Of a stretch of 64,000 bases of DNA, positions 33,801-43,800 are shown piece after piece. The position numbers were made by a program, and so were the translations under genes. The stretch lies in assembly GCF_048771995.1 (NCBI RefSeq), contig NC_133026.1:94084501-94148500 (forward strand), written 5' to 3'. A model generated the notes under the pieces. It was given only the letters and a program-made list of their open reading frames with translations. It did not search any database and had not been told where the DNA came from. The DNA comes from Taeniopygia guttata (taxonomy: Eukaryota > Chordata > Aves > Passeriformes > Estrildidae). Numbering within the stretch: position 1 is the stretch's first letter; each line of letters starts with the position of its first letter.

Positions 33801-36262
33801 AGGCCTCTCCCTTTCATGAAATCACCACAGTGAAGTAGTTAAACAAAAACATATTTAAATTTCAACACCACTCTTTATGCCTCTCCCCTCCAAATAACTT
33901 CCAAAGTTAAACTGAGCAGTTTTGTCTCTAGAGATACTTTAAGGAAATCATACACTTCATTTTACTGCAGACTTGCAGGAAAAATGTTACTCAAGTAAAA
34001 TGCAGCTTCAAAGATTTCATTAGATAACATGCCATAGGCCTGAATGCTGGTAGCCAGGTCCAAGAAAGCACCACACTCTGCTCTGCAGAGGAGGTTAAAA
34101 ACAGGCAGCTGGAAAACTGTGCTTTCTTCAGCTTTAAGTCTCAGCCTGCCACTCAGATTTCACAAATAAGGTCAGAATGAAGCCATGGGAACAGAGGCCA
34201 GCCCCAGCAGGCCATGGGCAAGTTGTCAGTGACTACTTCAGTGCTACCACTTCCTTCTTTTATTTTCATTTCAACTGAAGTTCACATACGAAAACCCAAG
34301 ACCCGTCCCCTTTTCGTTTACTGTCTTCCTTACCATTCTGAAATCAATATTGAAAAGAAATACTGCCCACCAAAGCAACAAAGTTTAAGCTTAACTCTCA
34401 AGTTAGAATTAAAGATACAGCACCTCATCTAAGCCAGGATAATAATGAGCTTTACAAATCCCAGAATTGCTAAGGTTAAAAGGGACCACTGGAGGTCAGC
34501 TAGTTTAAGATGTGGCCCTACAACACATTACTCAGGACAGTTTCCAGGAGCCTCTTGAGTAATTCCAGAGGAGGATCCCTGAAGTCTGCCTCTGGAATTC
34601 AAGTGCCCAGACTAGGAGGAAAAACTCCAGTGTCCATGTATACAAGCAGGTTCAGCAGCTCCAGCCACTGTGATTCAGTATTTTGTTGAGTCAGCTTTAT
34701 GCCAGATCCTTTAAGCCTTTCTTCTGCTTCTACATGGTAGTCACAAGACAGTTGTTAAAACATCTGACTGCTTGTCTTAAGATTTCTTGAGCAGCTGACT
34801 ACTCTACATATCTGAAACAAATCCTCTTCAGCTGCAGGTTGTCCCACACAATATACTGCAATATAAGCACCACCCCAAATTTTCTTTCAAGGTTGTACTT
34901 GCACAGATACTGGTGTTTGACATACAGAAATCCTTTCCCACACCAGAGATAGCATCAATTTAATTTAAAGCATCCATCAAGTTTAAATTTGGATAGCTAT
35001 TTTTAAGCACCAATTAGAACAATCCCAAATAACCAGACAAGTAAGCATTCACTGTAATAGTCATGAAAAGTGAAAATTGAACACCTTCAGAAGAACTACA
35101 TAGACATAACCAAGTTAAAGCAATGCTTCTCACTGAAGCTGGGGCTCCCTGGTGAAGCCACCCTCCTCACATGCAAGAGCTCAGGAAGGATTCATGTGGA
35201 GCTTTTCGGGAATCCAGAACACAGGCATCAGTCCAGGGCATCTGACCCTCCCCTTCGCTCAACCGGTTTCTATAACAACCTCAGGGCTCCAGCTCCACAG
35301 CACAGACGCAAAACACAAGTTACATGGAGGCTGACTTTCTGTCCAACACAAACAAGATGTAAACTACTTGTTAAGTCAGGGACTACTTTAAATATCACCT
35401 TAATCATAGTTAAATAGTTCTGAAAACACAAGGGCATCGAATCACACAAGTCACACCAAAGAGCTGCAAAGAAGCCTGCTCCAGAAAGCTTCAAACTACA
35501 AAAAGTAAGTGGTTACTACACCGCAAAAGGCTGGATGGGCTGGATGTTACTTCCCCCTTCGTCTTCAAAATCAAGGTTTGAACTTCCTGTAAGTCCTTCT
35601 GAATGGAGAGTGAACCCTATGCAGAAGAGGCGCTACAGTTTTACCTTTTCACAGGACTACAGAAGTTGCACCTGTAAATAAAACAACCCAAGGGACTATC
35701 GTTGCACTATTACAACTTTGCCTTCCTTATCCACAAACATTAACATCCCAGAGGAGAGCACTGAACCAAGAGCGCTCTGCAGCCACCACAGTGTCCCATG
35801 CTCAGGTCGCAGGCTCAGCACTTTGGGCCGAGGCTGAACTGAAGGTTAAACGTGGGTTTCTTTACAGGGTCTTGCAGCAGCGGGTCGGTGACAGCCTCGA
35901 GGCGGGAGGGAAGGAGGCAGGCGTCCGGCGGCTTCCTAAGGACAGCGCGGGGGGAAGCGGCAGTGCGGAAGGGGACAGGAGCGGGGAGGCAGGAGCAGCT
36001 TCTCTCCGGGGACAGCCACGGTGCCGCCGCGCCCCACGCCCGAGCAGACGCTCCCGCCGAGGGACACGGAGCAAGGCCCGGCCCGCCGGCGGCGCCGCGC
36101 ACCCGCCATTCCCGCGGCATTCCCGGCTCCGCCCCGCCAGGCCGAGCCGCGGCGGCCACGTACGCCGGTGCGGCCGCACGATAGGACCAAGGGACGCGGT
36201 GCCCACGACCCCTCCCGACACTCACCCGCTGTGCCCACGCAGCCCCAGCTCCCACCTGGAGT
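21787..36262 (-). CDS. CNDP2: CNDP2, cytosolic non-specific dipeptidase (complete, intact)
   Basis: Eleven coding exons on the minus strand: 33577..33636, 32474..32617, 29949..30111, 28315..28403, 27226..27426, 26387..26471, 25711..25871, 23682..23846, 23019..23160, 22277..22424 and 21787..21856. They join with matching phases to 1428 nt (475 codons plus stop), the length I know for mammalian CNDP2. The product is an M20 metallopeptidase that cleaves Cys-Gly and other dipeptides in the cytosol (glutathione turnover) and can also form N-lactoyl amino acids. Residues visible: His99 and Asp101 (YGHLDVQP), bridging Asp132 (STDDKGP), Glu166/Glu167 (GMEESGSEG), Asp195 (ISDNYW), His228 (DLHSGVYG) and His445 (GAHSQNEK). 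The dimerisation/lid domain lies between about residues 210 and 390. There is no signal peptide, as expected for a cytosolic enzyme. It is divergent from DIPK1C and tandem with the CNDP1 locus. Confidence 0.97.
22277..22424 (-). CDS. CNDP2: CNDP2 exon 11 (His445)
   Basis: 148 nt coding [20 protein letters not shown] through [15 protein letters not shown]. His445 of GAHSQN is a metal ligand. The donor is AATAG|GTAAGA. Confidence 0.97.
23019..23160 (-). CDS. CNDP2: CNDP2 exon 10
   Basis: 142 nt coding [20 protein letters not shown] through [12 protein letters not shown] plus one base. The acceptor is ctttcttacag and the donor ACAG|GTCAGT. Confidence 0.97.
23682..23846 (-). CDS. CNDP2: CNDP2 exon 9
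   Basis: 165 nt coding [20 protein letters not shown] through [15 protein letters not shown]. The donor is AAGAAT|GTATGT. Confidence 0.97.
25711..25871 (-). CDS. CNDP2: CNDP2 exon 8
   Basis: 161 nt coding [20 protein letters not shown] through [13 protein letters not shown], part of the dimerisation domain. The donor is GCAAAG|GTGTGC. Confidence 0.96.
26387..26471 (-). CDS. CNDP2: CNDP2 exon 7 (His228)
   Basis: 85 nt coding [20 protein letters not shown] and then MTDLIALM plus one base. His228 of DLHSG contacts the substrate across the dimer in the family. Confidence 0.97.
26540..26970 (+). mobile_element. CR1 LINE ORF2 fragment (reverse transcriptase region)
   Basis: Plus-strand frame [17 protein letters not shown], followed after stops and shifts by words equivalent to 'MGPDGIHP' and 'VPADWKS', matches the CR1 ORF2 reverse-transcriptase lead-in. 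It is a broken internal fragment inside CNDP2 intron 6, opposite in strand to the host gene. Confidence 0.75.
27226..27426 (-). CDS. CNDP2: CNDP2 exon 6 (catalytic Glu pair, Asp195)
   Basis: 201 nt, residues 153-219, from [20 protein letters not shown] to [11 protein letters not shown]. It holds the general base Glu166, ligand Glu167 and ligand Asp195. Confidence 0.97.
28315..28403 (-). CDS. CNDP2: CNDP2 exon 5 (bridging Asp132)
   Basis: 89 nt coding [20 protein letters not shown] and then LEAYQQTNQ. Asp132 bridges the two metals in this family. The donor is AACCAG|GTATGT. Confidence 0.97.
28575..28630. repeat. Local direct duplication in CNDP2 intron 4
   Basis: The phrase AATAGTTCTCCCACTTA occurs twice, about 32 bp apart. 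Confidence 0.75.
29949..30111 (-). CDS. CNDP2: CNDP2 exon 4 (metal His/Asp)
   Basis: 163 nt, residues 69-122 plus one base. It starts [15 protein letters not shown] and contains [20 protein letters not shown]. The donor GAGATG|GTAAGA is intact, unlike the CNDP1 counterpart. Confidence 0.97.
32474..32617 (-). CDS. CNDP2: CNDP2 exon 3
   Basis: 144 nt, residues 21-68, beginning [20 protein letters not shown] and ending DIGKQK. The frame is clean and phase 0 on both sides. This is the direct reference for the damaged CNDP1 exon 3. Confidence 0.97.
33577..33673 (-). CDS. CNDP2: CNDP2 exon 2 (start codon exon)
   Basis: The acceptor (tttttctgtcacag) precedes 33673 and the donor is TTCAG|GTAAGG. 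The ATG at 33634..33636 opens the 20 codons [20 protein letters not shown], matching the family N-terminus, and the exon ends in phase 0. Bases 33637..33673 are 5'UTR. Confidence 0.95.
34455..34640 (-). mobile_element. Degraded CR1 3' fragment in CNDP2 intron 1
   Basis: 'cagaattgctaaggttaaaa', then 'gggaccactggaggtcagct' and 'agtttaagatgtggccct', resembles the reversed CR1 tail ('...gttggaagggacctctggagatcatctagtcca'). It is strongly diverged, so the extent is approximate. Confidence 0.5.
36226..36262 (-). other. CNDP2: CNDP2 non-coding exon 1
   Basis: A near-consensus donor (GCGG|GTGAGT) ends the exon at 36226. The start near 36262 is inferred from the TATA-like box about 30 bp upstream. 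An alternative donor (CCAG|GTGGGA) exists at 36256 but would leave almost no exon. Confidence 0.5.
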
Positions 36263-36287
36263 GAGAAGAACAGCGCGTTCCACTGCG

Positions 36288-36296
36288 CTTTAAATA
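36288..36296 (-). promoter_or_regulatory. CNDP2: TATA-like box of CNDP2
   Basis: TATTTAAAG on the minus strand lies between the GC boxes and the inferred first exon, about 30 bp from the proposed start. Confidence 0.5.
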
Positions 36297-36592
36297 CCCC
36301 CTCGCCAGCCCCGCCCCGCCCCGCGCCACGCGCCGCGCCGCGCCGGCCAATCCGCGGGCAGTGAGCGCCTCGGGGGCGGGGCTTGAGCCGAGAAGCGGCG
36401 CGGCCTCAGCGCGGGGCTGCGGCCTCTGAGGGGCGGGGCTGGAATAACAGGAGCGTAATAAAGGGGAAATTAATATATAGGCGAATATAACACGGGGTCC
36501 GGGGCAGAGACCAGTCTGGAGAACTGAATTTTTCCAGCCAAAGCTGGGAGTATCCTTATGATCTTCGTACATTTGTGGTTTAGATAGGTTTA

Positions 36593-36726
36593 ATAGATAT
36601 AGATATAGATATAGATATAGATATAGATATAGATATAGATATAGATATAGATATAGATATAGATATAGATATAGATATAGATATAGATATAGATATAGAT
36701 AGATATAGATATAGATAGATATAGAT
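36593..36726. repeat. (ATAGAT)n hexamer microsatellite
   Basis: About 22 copies of the unit, nearly pure, with two deletions of two bases (a GATAGATA phase slip) near the right end. The isoleucine/tyrosine frame across it is an artefact. Confidence 0.95.
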
Positions 36727-36757
36727 GTGGTGTAGACAGGTTCCTAGAATTAGGATT

Positions 36758-37455
36758 AATTATAGAATATCCTCTGTTGGAAGGGATCCACAAGGATCGT
36801 CAAAATCCAACTTCTGGCCCTGTGCAGGACATCCCCAAAAATCACACTATGTGCCTGAGAGCACTGTCCAAACTTCTTGAACCCTGTCAGGCTGGGGCTG
36901 TGACCACTGCCCTGGGGAGCCTTTTCCACTGCCCAATCCCCAGGGTGAAGAACCTTTTCTTGATATCCAACCTAAACATCCCCTGACAAAACTCCAAGTC
37001 CTTCCCTCAGCTCCTGTCACTGGTCACCACAGCAAATAGATCAGTGCCTGCCCCTCCTCTTCCCCTCATGAGGAATTCTAACTGCGTTGAGGTTTCCCTT
37101 CAATGTCCTCTTCTCCCGGCTGAACAGACCAAGTGACCTCAGCTGCTCGTCATACAGCTTCCCCTCAAGGCCTTTCACCGTCTTCACAGTCCTCCTTTGG
37201 ATGTTCTCTTATGGTTTAATGTTGTTTTTATTTTGTGGCACCCAAAACTGCCCCCAGCACTCAAGCTGAGGCTGCCCCAGTGCAGAGCAGAGCAGGACAA
37301 TCCCCTCCCTTGCCCAGCTGCTGATGCTGTGCCTGATGCACCCCAGGACAGGCTTGGCCCTCCTGGCTGCCATGGCACTGCTCAGATTCAACTTGCCATC
37401 AACCAGGTCCTTTTCCGTGGCACTGCTTTCCAGCATCTCGTTCCCTGGTCTGTAC
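36758..37455 (-). mobile_element. CR1 LINE 3'-end fragment, minus orientation
   Basis: It starts 'tagaatatcctctgttggaa' and carries the same landmarks as the copy at 3.87-4.46 kb, then extends further into the CR1 body ('caggcttggccctcctggct', 'aacttgccatcaaccaggtc'). The hexamer microsatellite directly abuts its 3' tail, consistent with growth from the CR1 terminal short repeats. Confidence 0.9.
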
Positions 37456-37670
37456 GTACAACCAGGGTGAAATTACATAGCTGGGAGCTCAAGAGCTGGA
37501 AACAAGTGAGAAACAGTGGGGCATGCTAGATGGTCTGTGAACTGCCATGGGGGGAGCTACATAATTTTGGAACTTGGCTGCTGGTGCTGTGTGGGGTAAG
37601 GTAAGTGCTAGGGTCTTGCACGAGGCAGGTCCGGCCGCAGGTCATGCTGAGCTGGAGATTCACAGGCAGA

Positions 37671-37899
37671 TGATGGGATGGGATGGGATGGGATGGGATG
37701 GGATGGGATGGGATGGGATGGGATGGGATGGGATGGGATGGGATGGGATGGGATGGGATGGGATGGGATGGGATGGGACGGGACGGGACGGGACGGGACG
37801 GGATGATGGGACGGGACGGGACGGGACGGGACGGGACGGGACGGGACGGGACGGGATGGGATGGGATGGGATGGGATGGGATGGGATGGGATGGGATGG
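37671..37899. repeat. (GGGAT/GGGAC)n pentamer array
   Basis: About 45 units in three blocks: GGGAT repeats, then GGGAC repeats interrupted once by GATGAT, then GGGAT repeats again. As a pentamer it reads open in several frames on both strands (WDGMG and IPSHP type strings); these are not genes. The G strand has GGG runs spaced by two bases. Confidence 0.97.
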
Positions 37900-40800
37900 G
37901 CCCTGGCAGGCCCCCATGGGGAGCTCCTGGCAGCCTGGACTCTAAGGAGCCCCTGACACAGGGACACCTGGCGCTCTTCTGTGTTGGTGGGAGAACTGAT
38001 GGCAAAATGTATCCCAAATGGACAAATGGAACTTAGAAACTGCAGTAAAATTTCTATTTACAGTTATGTTAGGAAAAATCTTGCCTGGAAGCAACAGAGG
38101 AAAAAAGATTAAAAAATAAAAAAATTAACAAAAGGAAAGAGAAACTGCTTCTAAAAAACAGTTTGCTGCATTTATGACGGGTATTAAGTGACATGACACA
38201 GGATGATTTCTAGTGACCTATTTTATTGTCATATTCTTATTCTTGCGTGGAAGTAATTTTTGGTACTTTTTTCCCCACATCCTTAAAAAAATTCACAAAC
38301 CAAAATAAGAATCAAGGACACGAGCTGACAAAAGAAAGGCATTAAAGAAGCATTTGTTGTGTAGCAAATATCGTGCACTGTATTATCACAGTTTTCTGCA
38401 AGCCTGTATTGATCTAAATCCACAAAGGATTATGTGAAGAACAAACACAAAAACCACACAGTAAGTTACCTGAGGGAAAACAACAACTTTTTTTTTGAAA
38501 GATTACAGGCCCAATTATCAGCTTTGAGAGCCTTGTAAGTTGTCAGTATAGAAACACAATTGTATTTTACAAGGCTGTTAATTTGGAGGTGAAAATAAAA
38601 TATGCATACATAAAAACCCTTTGGGAATAGAGGAGAAAGGAGAAGTGGGAAAAGACACATTTATCAGAAACTGTTTAAGGCCAGGGGATGACAAAGCAAA
38701 GTATAAAGAAAATATAGGGATGCTCAGTATTCTATGGTCCTGACAGAGATATCTAAACAACTAAGCTTCTCTATTTATTTTTTTAATATGTTGTCCTTGA
38801 AATAGTTTTGCTCTAAAGAAATAATTTGTAGATACTTGTGCCATTGCTTTTAATCACAGGGATGTAGCATGTATGAGTCAGCTGAAGCAGTAGCAGCAGA
38901 GTAAGTGAGGAGCCTGAAACATAAGTACTGGTCTGGGAGAGGACAACTGTGTGAATCAGCTTTTTGGATGGCTGTGGACTGAGAGCCACAGGGCTATGGG
39001 AGGCCAGCAGAAATGCCATTGTGTGGCTGTCCTTTCTGAAAAATTCCATGTGAAATGATGAAAAGGGACAGAAAGTTTCTGTGGATACTACAGTACACAT
39101 GCAAAACTCACTCTCACTTCTTTTGAAATCAATTTCAAGTGGCGGTCATGTCCCTATTCGCAGGTGTGTGCCATCTAAAAGTTTCACATTGCTCAATTTT
39201 TTGTCTTTTTTCCTACATGAGGTAATGTCACAACACCTACTTTAGTGCACTTCTGAGCATCATAGAAAGCTGAAATTAGTTGTCTTCAGCATCTTTATTG
39301 TATCTTGCTATTTCCTGCTCTGTCTTCCCCTTTCCCCTTTATTTTGTACATTTCTGCTTATGTGATTCACAAGCACAGCTTTCTAAACATTGGTTGCTAT
39401 ATAAACTGTATAACCATATAATTGTAAATTGCTAAGTTTGGAAGATTGCAAATATGGATGTGCAGAACAGTGCAGCTTTGCTGGATTTCTTTGCTTTCCT
39501 GCAAACAATAGTTTTTTGAGCTAGTGACAGCAAATTTAAAGAAGGATGTTTAAGGAAGTCTCACTGGTTGCTTTAATCCCTTTCAAACTCTGTCCTATTT
39601 ACATCACACCCATGTGAACATGCCTATGTAGACATTTTGACTCCATTAACATTGCTTACCTTAAGTAAACCCACTTCTCTAGGGTTTGATTTTGTTGACT
39701 AAAGGTGAACAGAGCTGCTTATCCTTGGAAATTGCATTGCTACTGGCATTCCAGCAACGTTAGCCTTACCAATTACCCCTGGCTTTTCAAAATCATGTGG
39801 TCTTAAAGCCTAAATTCATTCAGAGGAATATCACTAAACCAAAACAAATCAAAGTATCATTTACTATCCAGTCAGTACTTTGGCTTCAGAGGTAACCTTG
39901 CCCTGGCCTCCAAAGAAGCAGGGCTGTTCATGTGACTTACTGTAATTGTAGAGTACTGAACACTTGGGCGTGTTCATGCCCTTCCTAATCTACATATGCA
40001 TGTGTGCCATGCAGTAATTAATGAGCTTGATCCTCATGGGCTTCTTCCAACAAAATAACTTTTTAACAGGTGATTAATCAAAATACAGGGCAGATTACAT
40101 TTAACCTAGACTTAGCCATGTAGAAAAGGTTGATGTTTACATGGGAGAGCCCTGTGTGGAGTGTCTGTGTACCTGTGCCCCTGGTCAGAACCCAGTTACA
40201 CTGTCCATGGCACTTCCTTGGACTCTGCACTCAACTTTTTCTGTTGTGAAACGTGCACACTGCAACTGAGACAAGAACTGAATCAAAATCTAGAGTCCGG
40301 GTCCTGCGATACTTATTCCCATCCTTGCATAATGGAGCACTAGTGTGAAATGAAACCTGTGTGGCTCAGTAGCCCAAGGAATAATACATGCTAAAGGATC
40401 CTTTTCCCTCCCTCTGCTCCTTCTCTTCCTCTACCATTTACTGACTGCTCCTTTTGTCATCTTCTGTGTCCTCCACTATGCTGAGCCTGACAAATGGAGG
40501 ATTTATATTCCCTGTAGCTCCATCCAGTCTAACTAAGAACATCTGCGCTGGCCTTGCATGAGCCCCCTCAGTGCTGTGCCACTGTGGAGCAGACAGATAC
40601 ACAGGTTGTGTTGCTGTGCTAGGTTGACTCTCTGGCTGGGTTGCTGAAAGCATGAGGAGATAATTTGCCCTGCAGTGGTGGGTTGGATACCCAGGAAGCC
40701 CAGCATGCTCACAGAACTTCTCCTTCCTCACCAGTCCCTAGAAAACTCTTCTTGTCCCCAGCCTCCTGGCTCAGTGGTTGACACATGAAACTTTTCTGCA

Positions 40801-43800
40801 GGTCTGGTAGCCCCTGTATCAATAAGGTTGTAATTTTTCTCATAAAAATCAGCTTGCTACAACTTTAGATCCTCAAGTATCTTAACAAAATACCAAAACA
40901 TCCTGGATTACTCAGCCTTCAACAGTCACTAATTGCTCAATTAAGTCAGTTCAGGACACCATAGACCTTGAAGTCCTTCATGCTAGGCACTAGATTTATC
41001 TGCAAACCATGACAGCATAAAGTAGAATACAAGGGCCTTGCTGTGCACTGCTGGATAACTCTTTGCTCCTTTTTTCCTGGCTTTATGTAAGGTGGTTTGC
41101 CCTTCCCCAGAAGTGCTATTTTGTTGACCCTGTACACTATATTGCAACCTGTGTTTTCCATGTCCTTTTCTCAGGATGCACCAGTGACACATTGGCAATG
41201 TCACTTTCAGAAACATCAAAACTAACCTGTCTAGAGGGCTGGAGAGAGTCCCTCAAAATTAGATAGAGTGGCAGGGAGCCAACCAAATAAAACCACAAAC
41301 CCTCCCCCCTCTTCTAAATTCAATGTGCAAATTGCCCAAATGTCAATGTGCTTTTGGCAGCCTTCTCCCCATTACATTGCCCTAACATTGTCCAGGAACA
41401 TGCAGTCTATTTTGGCAATCTTATGCTCAGGGAGGGCAGGTACTGTTCCCGCTTCTGGTTTTTGAGGCACTGATTAAAGAATGATGTGAGAGGCTGTTAG
41501 TAAATTGCTCTTTTCCAGCACCTGAGAGGACTGGCTTGCAAACTGCAGAGCCAACCTATCTTAGAAAGTCATTGAATGGGCATGCCAAAGATTCCTTGTT
41601 TGCTGAAGTGTTAGTCCAGCTCTGCCAGTGCTCCAAAAGGAGTATAAAACACACCTACATCCCTTTGCTCATTGTCCATTCATCTGCCTGAGGGACTAAA
41701 GCACTCTGTGCTTCTGCCTGCTTGTCCCAGTACCCTGCATTAATATAACAAGTCAATGGCTCAAATGGGAATGGTGAGATGTGTGTCATGTAACAGGCAC
41801 ATGTAAAGGACAGGCAAGCAAAGAGTCAATAACCCAGCCAGATGTGCTCTGACTGCAAATGAGAACCACAGCCCGTGGGCACTGCTTCAGTCCAGCACTT
41901 TTCTTTGGAAGACACAAAAAGCCCAAATGCAAAAACATTCACCCTTTTTCTGCTTAATTTCAACTCTCCTGTATTTCATTCCAGTGTTTCATCCCAGCTC
42001 CATGCCCAGCTTATCCATGCTGAAAGGACATGGAATGTGCAATATATATGAATAGATGTAATTTTTAATTTCTCCTTGAATATATTTTGGGGTGTTGGGA
42101 GACTTTATTTCAGTCTTTTCTAAGTGGTTGATTTGTCAGTGTGAAAGAGAAATATTAAAGAGGTTTGGCCAGCAATACATGCTCTCCTCAATAAAATGGA
42201 GCCTAAGTGCTTCCCCAGCTGGAATTTTACTCCAGAGATGCAGCTCTGCAGCATTGCTTTTGGTGTCTCTTGTGGTTTCACTGTGGTTCCATTCCCCCTC
42301 CTTTGGTGGATCTCCTCTCTTCCAGGACTAAGAATCACATCCAGAACATTGTAATCCCTGTTTTTCATTTTTTGAGACTTGCCATGAGTTCTTTTGCTAA
42401 GAACATGTGTGTGTGCATCTGTACAGCATGAACTGAAAGCACAATTTTGTTCTATGCAGGAAACAGGGACTTGCAAAACCAGTGAATATGAAATGTTGTC
42501 CAATAATGGCATCTCTGCATATTCCTCCTTTTATGTTCCTTTGTATAAATCAAAACTAAATCCACTGATTCTGAATGAGAATTAAGGACTTTTTTTTTCT
42601 TTTTTTTCCTCAAGAAGAAGAATGATGTTGCTAGAGGTGGGGGAGACTGACTCCTTCTAAAACACACAAAGTTATCTGAGGAGAGAGGTGACTGACAGAG
42701 AATGTTGGTGGTAGACAAGGGCTATGAATAACTGAAAAGGTAAATTATTGAAGAATAAGGAGAAAAATGTAAGTAGGGAAGAAAAATGGGATTGTACTGA
42801 GAACAAGTGACAGAAAACAGAAGATTGTGCCTGTGGAAGAAGTTACAGAAATCTGCTTCTGAGGCTTCTCAGTCACCAACTATTCTGCTCAAAGCAGGGG
42901 GCAGCACCATGGCAGTCCTTGATTGTTATATTGGCTGTTGATGTCTGGGTAGCAGCGATGCCCCAGAAACAGGCCTGGCCACCAGAACCACTCAGGTTCT
43001 TGCAGGATGCTTGCATATAAACAGGAAGAGCATTTTACAGCAGTGGCACTGCTGCTGCTCACTCATATTTCTTGCTTGGGAGTAACACAGGAGATTCACT
43101 TGCAGTAAGGGATGCTTAACCTTGATAGAGTTATGAGCTGTGTGTTTGTTATATGAAATACAGAAATTGAATAGTCTACTCTTCCCTGAACAAATGTCAT
43201 ACAACATTGGATGCATGCAAACTAACAATATATTGCCTAAAGAAAAGCTAATTACTTGAAAAGTCTGATAGAAAATTGGATTTCACTAATGGATCATTTT
43301 GCAGTTTGCTCCATGCCCAGCTATTCATCATTTGCAAAGAAACTGCAGTGAATATCTTCAAGGAAATAACTGAAAGTAATTAAGTTTTACAGAACTGGTA
43401 CTGAAAATCATCCATGATCTTCCTAAGACCTCATTTTTTTCTACTTCAGATTTTGAGTTTTAGAAGAGAAGTCAAAAAATTGACATACTAATATGTGAAT
43501 GTATCATGATCTACTGTATGTGATGACTCCATTTAATTTGATTTTTAAACATGCAGTACACAGACCTTAAGCCAAAACAACAAAGCCAGAGAATCAGAAA
43601 AATGCTATAAATTAAGATTTGCTTATGTGAGTGGAGAAAAGCAGCAGAGATTCTCCCTGGAAAGTCCGTTTCCAGTTTACAAAACCTTTCACATGCAGTA
43701 TAATAAGTATCCACTTGGTGGTTACTTGTGCCAACAAAGGAGATGCTTTTTTCTATCTCCAAGAATCAGTTTTCTTTCCATTTCTCTTCTAGTAACAGAT

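Larger units (their letters stand above)
35870..36450. promoter_or_regulatory. CNDP2: CpG island spanning the CNDP2 promoter
   Basis: This is the only CpG-dense stretch between 1 and 48 kb. It contains GC boxes (36309..36323, about 36373 and about 36428) and a CCAAT at 36347..36351, all upstream of the CNDP2 TATA on the minus strand. The overlapping open frames on all strands come from the CpG composition and should be disregarded. Confidence 0.85.

Noticed and set aside
35791-36293. Five or more Arg/Pro/Ala-rich frames at the CNDP2 promoter
   Set aside because: CpG-island artefacts with no family resemblance. The region is explained by the promoter and non-coding exon 1.
37526-38036. Several overlapping open frames of 85-163 codons made of Pro-Ser-His or Gly-Trp-Asp repeats
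   Set aside because: They are read-through of the GGGAT/GGGAC array, which lacks stops in most frames. There are no splice or start signals.
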